Virus record (IMG/VR): IMGVR_UViG_3300008267_000501
Coordinates: 1-20,812 of that record
Source: a virus
Direction: 5' to 3' (one strand)
DNA length: 20,812 bases
The translations under genes were made by a program, and so were the position numbers. Positions 20,688-20,812 of the stretch are shown piece by piece. The notes beneath the pieces were generated by a model, which made no database searches, was not told the origin of the DNA, and saw nothing but the letters and a program-made list of their open reading frames with translations. Numbering within the stretch: the first letter of the stretch is position 1; every line of letters begins with the position of its first letter.

Positions 20688-20812
20688 TATTGTGTGACAG
20701 TTAACCCATAGGTACTATATTAGGTGTTTACCCTGTAACTCTTAGGTATTACTTTCTGGCTGTTATTCCTGGCCTTGTAGTACTTAGGGTTTCAGGTGGC
20801 TTTAGAGGCTGC

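Larger units (their letters stand above)
20319..20812. other. Right-hand non-coding control region
   Basis: No convincing gene is found in these 494 nt on either strand. Instead the stretch holds dyad sites 6 and 7, a putative leftward promoter (20380-20410), a motif TGTCRTTAATACC at 20413-20425 and 20518-20530, and three 17-bp iteron-like dyads at 20610-20687. It probably combines early promoters with a replication or regulatory origin. The segment 20690-20812 contains no structure that I can name. The window ends inside the region, so its left-right symmetry (a divergent early operon beyond) cannot be tested. Confidence 0.65.

Noticed and set aside
1-20812. tRNA genes, CRISPR array, integrase, insertion sequence, single-subunit RNA polymerase
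   Set aside because: None seen: no cloverleaf-like segment in the few gaps, no regularly spaced direct repeats beyond the three iteron-like dyads, and no matching protein motifs.

Overview
The window is a 20.8 kb piece of a tailed bacteriophage genome, most likely a podovirus-type phage of a Gram-negative bacterium. It carries T7-type replication enzymes (family A DNA polymerase, bifunctional primase-helicase, 5'-3' exonuclease, probable ssDNA-binding protein), large alanine/glutamine-rich internal virion proteins, and dozens of short, tightly overlapping genes. No ribosomal RNA, tRNA, integrase, CRISPR array, insertion sequence or phage RNA polymerase is visible. The promoters that can be read are host sigma-70 type. 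The arrangement, together with an adenosylcobalamin-dependent ribonucleotide reductase, recalls environmental podoviruses such as the SIO1/cobavirus type, but that placement is inference. The host cannot be named from this window.

Layout. Positions 22-6164 (+ strand) hold four consecutive late genes for virion-internal or DNA-ejection proteins; the last two may be halves of what is one large protein in other phages. A bidirectional terminator at 6184-6210 separates them from a convergent block that fills the rest of the window on the - strand. Read in its own direction (high to low coordinates), that block starts in a 494-nt non-coding control region (20319-20812). It continues through small early genes (20318 to about 16810), then a replication block opened by a near-consensus promoter at 16758-16786: zinc-ribbon protein, primase-helicase, small proteins, DNA polymerase, ssDNA-binding protein, exonuclease, zinc metallopeptidase-like protein, HNH endonuclease, metallophosphoesterase and, last, ribonucleotide reductase. 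Start/stop overlaps of the ATGA type are the rule, so translation is probably coupled.

The unusual content is regulatory. (1) A family of seven 18-bp dyad sites, GGTWACT-N4-AGTWACC with at most one end base changed, is spread over the - strand block and its ends. Sites flank promoters and also lie inside the exonuclease and polymerase genes; they look like operators or stoperators for an unidentified dimeric DNA-binding protein. (2) Three early intercistronic gaps (18918-18958, 19088-19131, 20101-20139) hold the same two-hairpin element just upstream of the next ribosome binding site. The stems keep pairing although their sequences change, which argues for selection on RNA structure. (3) The right-hand control region has three iteron-like dyads 30-31 bp apart and a module repeated at exactly 105 bp. 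(4) The replication promoter lies inside a 42-bp imperfect inverted repeat. Together these suggest a regulatory scheme whose trans-acting protein is not recognisable here. Several real genes of 28-57 codons are also described.
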